Assembly (NCBI RefSeq): GCF_900113225.1
Contig: NZ_FOZE01000001.1
Location: forward strand, 1,860,001 to 1,924,000
Length of the DNA stretch: 64,000 bases
Reading direction: 5' to 3'
Source: Mitsuaria sp. PDC51
Lineage (GTDB): Bacteria; Pseudomonadota; Gammaproteobacteria; Burkholderiales; Burkholderiaceae_C
Part shown: in pieces, positions 50,895 to 58,938 of the stretch
How the letters are laid out: each line of letters starts with the position of its first letter
How positions within the stretch are numbered: the stretch's first letter is position 1
Made by a program: the position numbers and the translations under genes
Notes under the pieces: generated by a model
Told to the model about the DNA's origin: nothing
What the model saw: only the letters and a program-made list of their open reading frames with translations
The model's database searches: none

Positions 50895-53800
50895 ATGCGA
50901 CTGAACTCGATCAAGCTCTCGGGCTTCAAGTCCTTTGCCGATCCGACGAACTTCCAGCTGCCCGGCCAGTTGGTCGGCGTGGTCGGCCCCAACGGCTGCG
51001 GCAAGTCCAACATCATGGATGCGGTGCGCTGGGTGCTGGGCGAAAGCAAGGCCAGCGAACTGCGTGGCGAGTCCATGCAGGACGTGATCTTCAACGGCTC
51101 GGGCAACCGCAAGCCGGCCAGCCGCTCGAGCGTGGAACTGGTGTTCGACAACACCAGCGCGAGAGCCGGCGGCCAGTGGAACCAGTTCACCGAGATCGCC
51201 GTCAAGCGCGTGCTGACGCGTGACGGCACGTCCAGCTACTTCATCAACAACCAGCCGGTGCGCCGGCGCGACGTGCAGGACGTGTTCCTGGGCACCGGCC
51301 TGGGCCCGCGCGCGTACGCCATCATCGGCCAGGGCACGATCAGCCGGATCATCGAATCCAAGCCCGAGGAACTGCGCATGTTCCTCGAGGAAGCCGCCGG
51401 CGTCTCCAAGTACAAGGAGCGCCGCCGCGAGACCGAGAACCGCCTCAAGGACACGCGCGAGAACCTGACGCGCGTCGAGGACATCCTCCGGGAGCTCAAC
51501 AGCAACCTCGAGAAGCTGGAGCGCCAGGCCGAGGTCGCCGCGAATTACCGCCACCTGCAGGACCAGGGCACGCTGAAGCTGCACCAGCTGTGGTTCCTGA
51601 AGCACCGCGACGCGGCCGGCGAGGCCGCGCGGGTGAAGACCGAGCATGCGGAGGCGGTCAACGCGCTCGAGGCCAAGATGGCCGAGCTCCGCCAGCTCGA
51701 GGCCGAACTCGAGACCATCCGCCAGGCCCATTACGGCGCCGGCGACGAGCTGCATGCCGCGCAGGGCCGCATGGCCGAGGCGCAGATGGAGGTCAGCCGG
51801 CTCGAGGAGCGCATCCGCTATGTCGTCGAAGGGCGCCAGCGGCTGGAGCAGCGGCTGGTCGAGCTGCAGGCGCAGAACCAGCAGTGGCAGGAGCGCGCCG
51901 AGCAGGCGCAGCTGGAACTGGACGACGTCGCCACCCAGATCGCGCAGGCCGAGGAGCAGAGCGAGATCCTCGCCGCCCAGGCCGAAGACCAGGCGATGAA
52001 GCTGCCCGAGGTCGAGGACCAGGTGCGCGCCGCGCAGGCGCGCGCCAACGAGCAGCGCACGCAGGTCACGCAGGTGCAGCAGCAGATCCAGGTGCTGGCG
52101 GCGGAAAGCCGCAGCGTCGACGAGCAGCTCAAGGGCCTGCGCGGCCGCCGCGAGCGCCTGGCGCAGGAACGCCAGGGCCTGGCCGCGCCGCAGCACGACA
52201 AGCTCGATGAGGTGAAGCGGCTGTCCGTCGCCGCCGACGAGCAGCAGGCGGTGGCCGACGCGCGGCTGGCGGAACTGGCCGAGGCCGCGCCCGCCGCCGA
52301 CGAGGCGCGCCAGCAGGCCCAGCAGGAATCGCAGCAGCAGGCCGCGAAGCTGACCGACATCGTCGCGCGCCTGACCGCGCTGCGGGCGCTGCAGGAGAAG
52401 GTGCAGACCGAGGGCAAGCTCAAGCCCTGGCTGGCCAAGCACGGCCTGCAGGACATCAAGGGCCTGTGGACGCAGCTGCACATCACGCCCGGCTGGGAGA
52501 ACGCGCTCGAGGCGGCGATGCGCGAGCGCATGGGCGCGCTGTCGGTGGGCCGGCTGGAGACGGTGCAGGCCTTCGCGTCCGATCCGCCACCGGCGCGACT
52601 GGCGTTCTACTCGCTGCCCAGCGGCGACATCGCCAACACGCACCGCGCGCTGCCGCCGCTGACCGACCAGCTCAAGCTGGAGTCCAGCGGCCTGAAGGCG
52701 CTGATGAACGACTGGCTCGAGGGCATCTACACCGCGGAGTCCATCGCGGACGCGCTGGCGCAGCGCCCCAAGCTCAGCCACGGCGAACTCATCATGACCC
52801 GCGAGGGCCACGCGGTGAGCCAGTTCGCGGTCAGCTTCTACGCGCCGGACTCCGAAACCGCCGGCCTGCTGGCGCGCGCGCAGGAGATCGAGAACCTGGA
52901 GCGCGAGCAGCGCGCGCAGACGCTGATCGCCGACGAGTCGCGCGCCCAGGCGGTCCGCGCCGAGGCCGTCTACACCGATGCGTCGCAGCGCCTGGCGGTG
53001 GTGCGGCGCGAAGCCTCCGAGACGCAGGCCCGTGCCCATCAACTGCAGGTCGAGCTGCTGCGCCTGGCGCAGCAGACCGAGGCCGCCGTCGCGCGCCGCA
53101 CGCAGCTCGATGACGAGCTGGGCGAGATCGACGCGCAGACCGAAGCGCTGATGGAGCGCCGCATGGAGGGCGAGGCGCGCTTCGAGGAATTGGACCTGCA
53201 GCTCGCGGCGACGCAGGAAAAGCACGCCGAGCTCGACGAGTCGGTGATCAACGCCGAGCGCAAGCTGACCGAGGCGCGCGAGCATCAGCGCGTGCTGGAG
53301 CGGCGCGCGCAGGAGGCGGTGTTCAGCGCCCGCGCGCTGGCGGCCAAGCGCGGCGAGCTGCAGCGCAGCATCGAGACCTCGCGCCAGCAGGTGCAGGTCA
53401 ACGAGCAGACGGTGCAGAACATGGCGCAGGAGCGCGCCGAACTGGACGACGCCGCGGCGCAGGCCGGGCTGCAGGACGCGCTGGCGCTGAAGATGGAGCG
53501 CGAGCAGGCGCTGGCCCTCGTGCGCGCCAACTACGACGACCTCAGCCAGCGCCTCAAGCGCAGCGAGGAGCAGCGCATGACGATCGAGCGCGCGCTCGAT
53601 CCGCTGCGCGAGCGCATCACCCGGCTGCAGCTCGACGAGCAGGCCGCCGCGCTGGGCGGTCAGCAGTTCATGGAGCAGCTGGTGGCGCAGAACGTCGACC
53701 TCGAGGCGCTGGCCAAGGGCATCGAGGAAGGCGGCGTGAAGCTGTACGGGCTGCAGGGCGAGATCGACCGCATCAACCGCGACATCGCGGCGCTGGGCGC

Positions 53801-54407
53801 GGTGAACCTGGCGGCGCTGGACGAGCTGGGCGCCGCGCGCGAGCGCAAGACCTTCCTGGACTCGCAGTTCGCCGACCTGACCAGCGCAATCACCACGCTG
53901 GAGGACGCGATCCACAAGATCGACCTGGAGACCCGCGACCTGCTGGGCTCCACCTTCAACCAGGTCAACGAGCATTTCGGCCGCATGTTCCCGAGCCTCT
54001 TCGGCGGCGGCCAGGCCAAGCTGGTCATGACCGGCGACGAGATCCTGGATGCCGGCGTGCAGGTGATGGCGCAGCCGCCGGGCAAGAAGAACTCGACCAT
54101 CCATCTGCTGTCGGGCGGCGAGAAGGCGCTGACGGCGATCGCGCTGGTGTTCGCGATCTTCCAGCTGAATCCGGCGCCGTTCTGCCTGCTGGACGAGGTC
54201 GACGCGCCGCTGGACGACGCCAACACCGAGCGCTACGCGCGGCTGGTGTCGGAGATGAGCAAGATCACGCAGTTCCTGTTCATCTCCCACAACAAGATCG
54301 CGATGGAGATGGCCAAGCAGCTGATCGGCGTGACGATGCAGGAGCAGGGCGTGTCGCGCATCGTGGCGGTGGACATGGAATCCGCGCTGGCGATGGCCGA
54401 GCAATGA
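50895..54407 (+). CDS. smc: Chromosome segregation protein SMC
   Basis: An 1170-residue condensin ATPase. Walker A is VVGPNGCGKSNIMDAVRW (from residue 29). Long coiled coils run about 165-495, the hinge is about 500-650 (LKPWLAKHGLQDIKGLW, FYSLPSGDIANTHRALPPL), and the second coiled coil about 670-1000. The signature IHLLSGGEKALTAIALVFA is near 1070, followed by Walker B FCLLDEVDAPLDDANTERY. The ribosome site is weak. A perfect hairpin (ACGCCCC/GGGGCGT, 50815-50833) sits in its leader. zipA follows after 67 bases. Confidence 0.97.
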   Translation: MRLNSIKLSGFKSFADPTNFQLPGQLVGVVGPNGCGKSNIMDAVRWVLGESKASELRGESMQDVIFNGSGNRKPASRSSVELVFDNTSARAGGQWNQFTEIAVKRVLTRDGTSSYFINNQPVRRRDVQDVFLGTGLGPRAYAIIGQGTISRIIESKPEELRMFLEEAAGVSKYKERRRETENRLKDTRENLTRVEDILRELNSNLEKLERQAEVAANYRHLQDQGTLKLHQLWFLKHRDAAGEAARVKTEHAEAVNALEAKMAELRQLEAELETIRQAHYGAGDELHAAQGRMAEAQMEVSRLEERIRYVVEGRQRLEQRLVELQAQNQQWQERAEQAQLELDDVATQIAQAEEQSEILAAQAEDQAMKLPEVEDQVRAAQARANEQRTQVTQVQQQIQVLAAESRSVDEQLKGLRGRRERLAQERQGLAAPQHDKLDEVKRLSVAADEQQAVADARLAELAEAAPAADEARQQAQQESQQQAAKLTDIVARLTALRALQEKVQTEGKLKPWLAKHGLQDIKGLWTQLHITPGWENALEAAMRERMGALSVGRLETVQAFASDPPPARLAFYSLPSGDIANTHRALPPLTDQLKLESSGLKALMNDWLEGIYTAESIADALAQRPKLSHGELIMTREGHAVSQFAVSFYAPDSETAGLLARAQEIENLEREQRAQTLIADESRAQAVRAEAVYTDASQRLAVVRREASETQARAHQLQVELLRLAQQTEAAVARRTQLDDELGEIDAQTEALMERRMEGEARFEELDLQLAATQEKHAELDESVINAERKLTEAREHQRVLERRAQEAVFSARALAAKRGELQRSIETSRQQVQVNEQTVQNMAQERAELDDAAAQAGLQDALALKMEREQALALVRANYDDLSQRLKRSEEQRMTIERALDPLRERITRLQLDEQAAALGGQQFMEQLVAQNVDLEALAKGIEEGGVKLYGLQGEIDRINRDIAALGAVNLAALDELGAARERKTFLDSQFADLTSAITTLEDAIHKIDLETRDLLGSTFNQVNEHFGRMFPSLFGGGQAKLVMTGDEILDAGVQVMAQPPGKKNSTIHLLSGGEKALTAIALVFAIFQLNPAPFCLLDEVDAPLDDANTERYARLVSEMSKITQFLFISHNKIAMEMAKQLIGVTMQEQGVSRIVAVDMESALAMAEQ

Positions 54408-54474
54408 GGATGACGACGGTGATCGCGGCGCCTGTGGGGCACGAGGCGCGCGAGGCCGCAGGAGCAAACGAGCG

Positions 54475-55578
54475 ATGACGACGGACTGGAACCTGACGAC
54501 GCTGTTGGCCGCGCTGGGCGGCGTGGTGCTGGTGGGGCTGCTGGCGCAGGGCTGGTGGAGCGCGCGCAAGGCGGGGCCGCGACGCGCGGAGCCGCTCGCG
54601 CCGGTGGGCGACCGTCAGGAGCCCAGCCTGGGTGCCGGCGGTGCCGCGCCGGGCCAGGCGCCGGTGACGCTGGACGGCGCCGCCGACGGGGAGCCGCTGC
54701 CGGACCTGCGGACGCTGGACGAGACCGTCCCGGCGGTGGCCCGCACGCGCAAGGCCTCGACCCGCATCGATGCGCTGATCGACGCGATCGCGACGCTGGC
54801 GCCGGACTCGCCGGTGAGCGGCGAGATGGCGCTGTCGCACCTGCCGGGCAGCCGACGCGCCGGGACCAAGCCCTTCCAGATCGAGGGCTTGAACGCGGAC
54901 AGCGGCGAGTGGGAGCTGCCGCATCCGGGCCAGCGCTACGGCGAGTTCCAGGCGGGGCTGCAGATGGCCAACCGCAGCGGCGCGCTCAACGAGATCGAGT
55001 ACTCGGAGTTCGTGCAGAAGATCCAGGGTTTCGCGGACGGCATCGGCGCGATGCCGGAGTTCCCCGACATGCTGGACGTGGTGGCGCGGTCGCGCGAGCT
55101 CGACCAGTTCGCGGCCAGCCACGACGCGCAGCTGGCGATCGTGCTGCGCGCCCGGGGCGCGGCCTGGACGCTGGGCTTCGTGCAGCAGGGCGCGCTGCGC
55201 CACGGCTTCGTGCCGGGCGCGATGCCGGGCCGGCTGGTGCTGCCGTCGGCCGAGGAGGGCGCGCCGCCGCTGCTGACGCTCAACTTCGATGCGCAGGCGG
55301 CGCTGGCGGACGATCCGCAGGCCTCGTCGCTGCGTGAGCTGACGCTGTCGCTGGACGTGCTGCAGACGCCAGAGGCGCTGGAGCCCTTCGCGACCTGGCA
55401 GGAGTCGGCGCGCAACCTGGCGCGCGACTTCGAGGCCGACATCTGCGACGACCGCAACCAGGTCCTGAACTTGCATGCGTTCCAGTCCATCGGGCAGGAA
55501 CTGGCGGAGCTCTACAAGTCGCTGGCCGCGCGCGACCTCGCGGCAGGCAGTCCGGTGGCGCGGCGGCTGTTCAGCTGA
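54475..55578 (+). CDS. zipA: Cell division protein ZipA homologue
   Basis: A 367-residue protein with one N-terminal membrane helix (about 8-27, LTTLLAALGGVVLVGLLAQG). A Pro/Ala/Arg-rich linker of about 100 residues leads to a ZipA C-terminal domain that binds FtsZ (LEPLLDELDAV-like residues are replaced by more diverged sequence; ALNEIEYSEFVQKIQGFADG, MLDVVARSRELDQFAA and LTLSLDVLQTPEALEPFATW are seen). The order smc-zipA supports the call. The next gene is not ligA, which is where I would expect it. A terminator-like hairpin follows. Confidence 0.8.
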   Translation: MTTDWNLTTLLAALGGVVLVGLLAQGWWSARKAGPRRAEPLAPVGDRQEPSLGAGGAAPGQAPVTLDGAADGEPLPDLRTLDETVPAVARTRKASTRIDALIDAIATLAPDSPVSGEMALSHLPGSRRAGTKPFQIEGLNADSGEWELPHPGQRYGEFQAGLQMANRSGALNEIEYSEFVQKIQGFADGIGAMPEFPDMLDVVARSRELDQFAASHDAQLAIVLRARGAAWTLGFVQQGALRHGFVPGAMPGRLVLPSAEEGAPPLLTLNFDAQAALADDPQASSLRELTLSLDVLQTPEALEPFATWQESARNLARDFEADICDDRNQVLNLHAFQSIGQELAELYKSLAARDLAAGSPVARRLFS

Positions 55579-55605
55579 TGCCGGCGGTTCTCGCCGACGA
55601 CGAAG

Positions 55606-55630
55606 ACGGGCGCCCTCGGGCGCCCGTTTG
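55606..55630 (+). terminator. Hairpin terminator after zipA
   Basis: ACGGGCGCC pairs with GGCGCCCGT around CTCG, then TTTG. Strong stem, short T-tract. Confidence 0.65.
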
Positions 55631-55784
55631 CATGGGAGCGCCGCATGGCGGCGTCGCGCACAAGTTCGAGTGGGCGTGACTGCGCGTTCTTCTAGGCATG
55701 GACTCGGTTGGCAGGGATTTCGGTCATCGTGTGACGGACGCGCGATCGGCACAGTGGTGGACCTCTGTGTTGATGGACGCGGCC

Positions 55785-55802
55785 TCGGTAACGAGGTACC
55801 GA
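55785..55802. promoter_or_regulatory. Candidate autoregulatory operator of the toxin-antitoxin pair
   Basis: TCGGTA, ACGAGG, TACCGA: a six-base perfect inverted repeat. It overlaps CCTCG-GTAA-CGAGG and lies 40 bases before the antitoxin ATG. Such dyads are typical autorepression sites in toxin-antitoxin operons. The 264 bases between zipA and the antitoxin hold no other gene. Confidence 0.45.
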
Positions 55803-55842
55803 TGACGAAGTGATCGAAACTCTTGACCCTCGAGCCGTTTCA

Positions 55843-56364
55843 ATGTCGAAGCCCGCCAGCACGATGCCCGGGATCGATGCCTTGGCCTTTCCGAGTGATC
55901 CTGCGCCGGAAGTCAATGCGCATGTCTTCATACTTGCTACGACGTTCGGGTCGAAAGCGCAACTGGCGGCCTTGCTCCAGGTGAGCCCGGCGACGGTCGA
56001 GCAGATGGACCGGGACCGGCAACTGTTCAGCTTCGTCAGCCGATCCAAGCGATATCGGCTGTATGGCCTCTATCAGGCATTGCCGGAGGTGGCCGGTGCG
56101 CCGCTGAAGGCCATCCTTGCCCGCTTCTACGGGGCCATTGATGCCAGGCAGACGTGGATGACGGAGCAGCACTTCGCCTCCTTCTTCAGGGCACCCAACA
56201 ACATGCTGGCGTGGGCGACGCCATTGGAAGTGTTGTTGGGACATCGGCTGTACGACGCGCCGATCGAGCAGGAAGCCGCATGGCTGTATGCACAGGACGC
56301 TTCCTGCCGCCTTCGCGCCGTGCTCGGCGCGGCGCACGACGAACTGATGCATCGGAGGAACTGA
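55843..56364 (+). CDS. Putative antitoxin of a RES toxin-antitoxin pair
   Basis: A 173-residue protein. Residues about 36-60 (GSKAQLAALLQVSPATVEQM) look like a helix-turn-helix. The C-terminal half ends with WATPLEVLLGHRLYDAPIEQEAAWL, which echoes the 'NPLxLLxG' element of Xre/MbcA/ParS toxin-binding domains but is too diverged for a firm match. The stop shares a base with the RES toxin start (TGATG). A GTG 33 bases upstream is an alternative start. GC near 60% in sampled lines against about 70% around, pointing to acquisition by transfer. Call rests mainly on the coupled RES gene. Confidence 0.6.
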   Translation: MSKPASTMPGIDALAFPSDPAPEVNAHVFILATTFGSKAQLAALLQVSPATVEQMDRDRQLFSFVSRSKRYRLYGLYQALPEVAGAPLKAILARFYGAIDARQTWMTEQHFASFFRAPNNMLAWATPLEVLLGHRLYDAPIEQEAAWLYAQDASCRLRAVLGAAHDELMHRRN

Positions 56365-57047
56365 TGGACGACGTCCAAGTGCCCGTGCGCGTGCCGCCGT
56401 TCCGTGGGCAGGAACTCCAATTGGAACTTCTCGATGCGGGGACGGTCACGCTGTTGCGGTCCTATCAGCACCCCAACGCAGATTGGGAGCCTCCACCTGT
56501 TGAGTTCCGTACCAACCGAGTCGATCCCCCGCCAGGGCACGGTGAGTCCTTCGCCGTCATGTACACGTCGACCAACATTCAATCGAGCGCAATGGAGGTC
56601 CGCGCGCTGTTCTGGGACGCGGATGACGATCGCTTCTACTGGGACGAAGATGCGGCCTCCAAGTTCCATGTGGTGAGGTTCTCACCGGGACGACCGGCGA
56701 TCTTCATCCCTATCGACGGGCGAAATCGTGCGGCGTTCCGTCTTCAGGGAAAGCTGGAACCCAGCTACGAATCGACCCGTTGGATCGCCTTGGAGCTATA
56801 TCGCCGATACGGGCATCTCGTCCACGGCATCAGCTACGAGTCCTTCCACCGTCATCAGTTGGGTCGCGTGTATGCGATCTGGCATTCGCGCAAGGATGAT
56901 CTGGACCTCTCGGCCAGCGCGGAGCGACCTCTGCTCACCGAAGATGCGGAGTTTCTGGCCTTTCTGGCGGCCCACCCTTTCATCGACCTGCTGCGAACGG
57001 GCCCGACCCCGAACCCGCAAGGGAATCCGGCACTCGCCGCGGCCTAG
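56364..57047 (+). CDS. RES-domain toxin
   Basis: A 227-residue protein with the RES-domain pattern: TVTLLRSYQHPN with R32, FAVMYTSTNIQSSAMEVRAL with E78, and GHLVHGISYESFHR with S160. RES toxins such as MbcT and ParT attack NAD+ or ADP-ribosylate a nucleotide-synthesis enzyme, using Arg, Glu and Ser. The three residues named are assigned by eye. GGAGG lies 7 bases before the ATG. The reading frame is lower in GC than its neighbours, and its stop overlaps the stop of the convergent phosphoribosyltransferase by four bases. Confidence 0.72.
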   Translation: MDDVQVPVRVPPFRGQELQLELLDAGTVTLLRSYQHPNADWEPPPVEFRTNRVDPPPGHGESFAVMYTSTNIQSSAMEVRALFWDADDDRFYWDEDAASKFHVVRFSPGRPAIFIPIDGRNRAAFRLQGKLEPSYESTRWIALELYRRYGHLVHGISYESFHRHQLGRVYAIWHSRKDDLDLSASAERPLLTEDAEFLAFLAAHPFIDLLRTGPTPNPQGNPALAAA

Positions 57048-57796
57048 GTCTTTGCCATGGCCCGGCATTCCGCCGAGTTGGCCAGCAAGCGCCGCACCTC
57101 GTCATCGGTGGTCTGCTCGAAAGTCTCGTACCACTGCCCGACCGAGCGGAAGCGCTCCGGCGTCTGCCCGCAGACGACCTCGTCCGCGTCCTGCGAGATC
57201 AGGTGGCAGGTTTCAGCCGCCGAGACCGGCACCGCCACCACGATGCGTGCCGGTTGCAGGTCGCGCAGCGCCTGCACCCCCGCGCGCATCGTGGCCCCGG
57301 TGGCCATGCCGTCGTCGACCAGGATCACCTGCCGCCCCTCGATCGCGGGCATCGGCCGGTCGCCGCGGTAGAGCCGCTCGCGCCGGTGCAGCTCACGCAT
57401 CTCCGCCCGCGTGACGATGTCGATGGCCGAGTAGCTGATCGCCAGCTGCTGGATCACCTGCGTGTTGAGCACCCGCACGTCCCCCGACGCGATCGCGCCC
57501 ATCGCGTACTCGGGCTGGCCGGGCAGGCCGAGCTTGCGCACCACCAGGATGTCGAGCGGCGCGTCCAGCGCCCGCGCGATCTCCGCCGCCACCGGCACGC
57601 CACCGCGCGGCAGCGCCAGCACCGTCACGTCGTCCCGGTGCGCATAGGCGGCCAGCCGCAGCGCCAGTTCGCGTCCCGCGTCGCGCCGGTCAGCGAAGCG
57701 ACGCCCCGCGGCCGTCGACGGCGCGGCATGCGTCGCCGCATCGGGCATCTCGGGGGACGGGCGGACAGGCAGCATGGCGTGGGTCTCCGGGGTCAT
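57044..57796 (-). CDS. Phosphoribosyltransferase-family protein
   Basis: A 250-residue protein whose core (40-235) is a type I phosphoribosyltransferase fold. VLALPRGGVPVAAEIARALD precedes LVVRKLGLPGQPEYAMGAIA, and the PRPP loop is VILVDDGMATGATM (157-170). This group of orphan enzymes often sits next to stress or DNA-repair genes; its substrate is unknown. The first 30 residues are disordered; an ATG at MLPVRP would shorten it by seven. Divergent from Ku and convergent with the RES toxin. Confidence 0.82.
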   Translation of the reverse strand: MTPETHAMLPVRPSPEMPDAATHAAPSTAAGRRFADRRDAGRELALRLAAYAHRDDVTVLALPRGGVPVAAEIARALDAPLDILVVRKLGLPGQPEYAMGAIASGDVRVLNTQVIQQLAISYSAIDIVTRAEMRELHRRERLYRGDRPMPAIEGRQVILVDDGMATGATMRAGVQALRDLQPARIVVAVPVSAAETCHLISQDADEVVCGQTPERFRSVGQWYETFEQTTDDEVRRLLANSAECRAMAKT

Positions 57797-57924
57797 GGTG
57801 GTCTCGCAGGGACGCTGTTTCCATCCCCAGTTCAGAGCAAGCCGGGTGCCCGCCGCGGCCCGCCGGCTCGGGCGCGTCATTTGCCGCTCCGGCATTCCCA
57901 GGACGCTGCCCCGCCGAGGTCCCC

Positions 57925-58920
57925 ATGCCGTCTCGAAGCTCTTCCTCCACGACCCGCACCACTCGCAAGGCGCCGCCGCGTGCGTCCGGTCGCTCCGGCG
58001 CGGGCGCGCGCCGCACGCGTGCCTCCAATGCCGACCATGCCGCGCACGGCAAGTCCTCCGGACGCGGCGCGGCGCGCGGCGACAGCGACGACGCGCCGGC
58101 CGCCCGGCGAGCGATCTGGAAGGGCGCCATCAGCTTCGGCCTGCTGCACGTGCCGGTGTCGCTGTATCCCGCCTCGCGCGACCAGCGCGTCGACTTCGAC
58201 TGGCTGGACAAGCGCAGCATGGATCCGGTCGGCTACAAGCGCATCAACAAGCGCACCGGCAAGGACATCGACAAGACGCAGATCGTCAAGGGCGTGAAGC
58301 AGGACAACGGCGATTACGTCCTGGTCTCCGACGACGAGATCCGCAAGGCCTATCCCACCACCACGCAGACCATCGAGATCGAGACCTTCGTGCCGGCCAC
58401 GCAGGTGTCCTTCGTCTACCTGGAGAAGCCGTACTACCTCGAGCCCATCGGCAAGTCCGGCAAGGTCTACGCGCTGCTGCGCGAGGCGATGTCGGACGCC
58501 GGCCTGATCGCGATCGCGCGGCTGGTGATCCACAGCAAGGAGCACCTGGCCGCGCTGCTGCCCGCCGGACCGGCGCTGATGATCGGCATGCTGCGCTGGG
58601 CCAACGAGATCCGCCCCTGCGACGACCTGAACCTGCCCGCCGAAGGCAAGTCCGCGCACGGCTTCAAGCCCAGCGAGCTGCAGATGGCCCGGCAGCTGAT
58701 CGACGAGATGAGCAGCGACTGGCATCCCGAGGACTACCACGACGAGTTCACCGCCGCGATCCGCGAACTGATCGCGCGCAAGGTCGAGGAGGGCGAGACC
58801 GAGACCGTCACGCCGCTCGAGGCCGCGCCCGAGGCGGGCGAGGAGGGCGGCAACGTCGTCGACCTGACCGAGCTGCTCAAGCGCAGCCTGGGTGGCAAGT
58901 CCAGGAAGAAGTCGGCCTGA
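57925..58920 (+). CDS. ku: Ku protein of non-homologous end joining
   Basis: A 331-residue protein. About 62 basic, Ser/Thr/Arg-rich residues precede the Ku core, which starts at RRAIWKGAISFGLLHVPVSL and contains MDPVGYKRINKRTGKDI, YLEKPYYLEPIGKSGKVYAL and EMSSDWHPEDYHDEFTAAIR. A short basic tail (GGKSRKKSA) ends it. Ku binds broken DNA ends and recruits LigD, whose gene starts 18 bases later. The N-terminal extension is unusual and may add DNA contact. A downstream start is possible, but none has a better ribosome site. Confidence 0.94.
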   Translation: MPSRSSSSTTRTTRKAPPRASGRSGAGARRTRASNADHAAHGKSSGRGAARGDSDDAPAARRAIWKGAISFGLLHVPVSLYPASRDQRVDFDWLDKRSMDPVGYKRINKRTGKDIDKTQIVKGVKQDNGDYVLVSDDEIRKAYPTTTQTIEIETFVPATQVSFVYLEKPYYLEPIGKSGKVYALLREAMSDAGLIAIARLVIHSKEHLAALLPAGPALMIGMLRWANEIRPCDDLNLPAEGKSAHGFKPSELQMARQLIDEMSSDWHPEDYHDEFTAAIRELIARKVEEGETETVTPLEAAPEAGEEGGNVVDLTELLKRSLGGKSRKKSA

Positions 58921-58938
58921 GGCCGGCGCCGATCCGCC

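Noticed and set aside
50847-54569. Very long minus-strand reading frame (about 1240 codons) opposite smc
   Set aside because: It is the GC-rich mirror of a strong, fully recognisable smc gene, with low-complexity Leu/Arg/Gln-rich translation and no domain.
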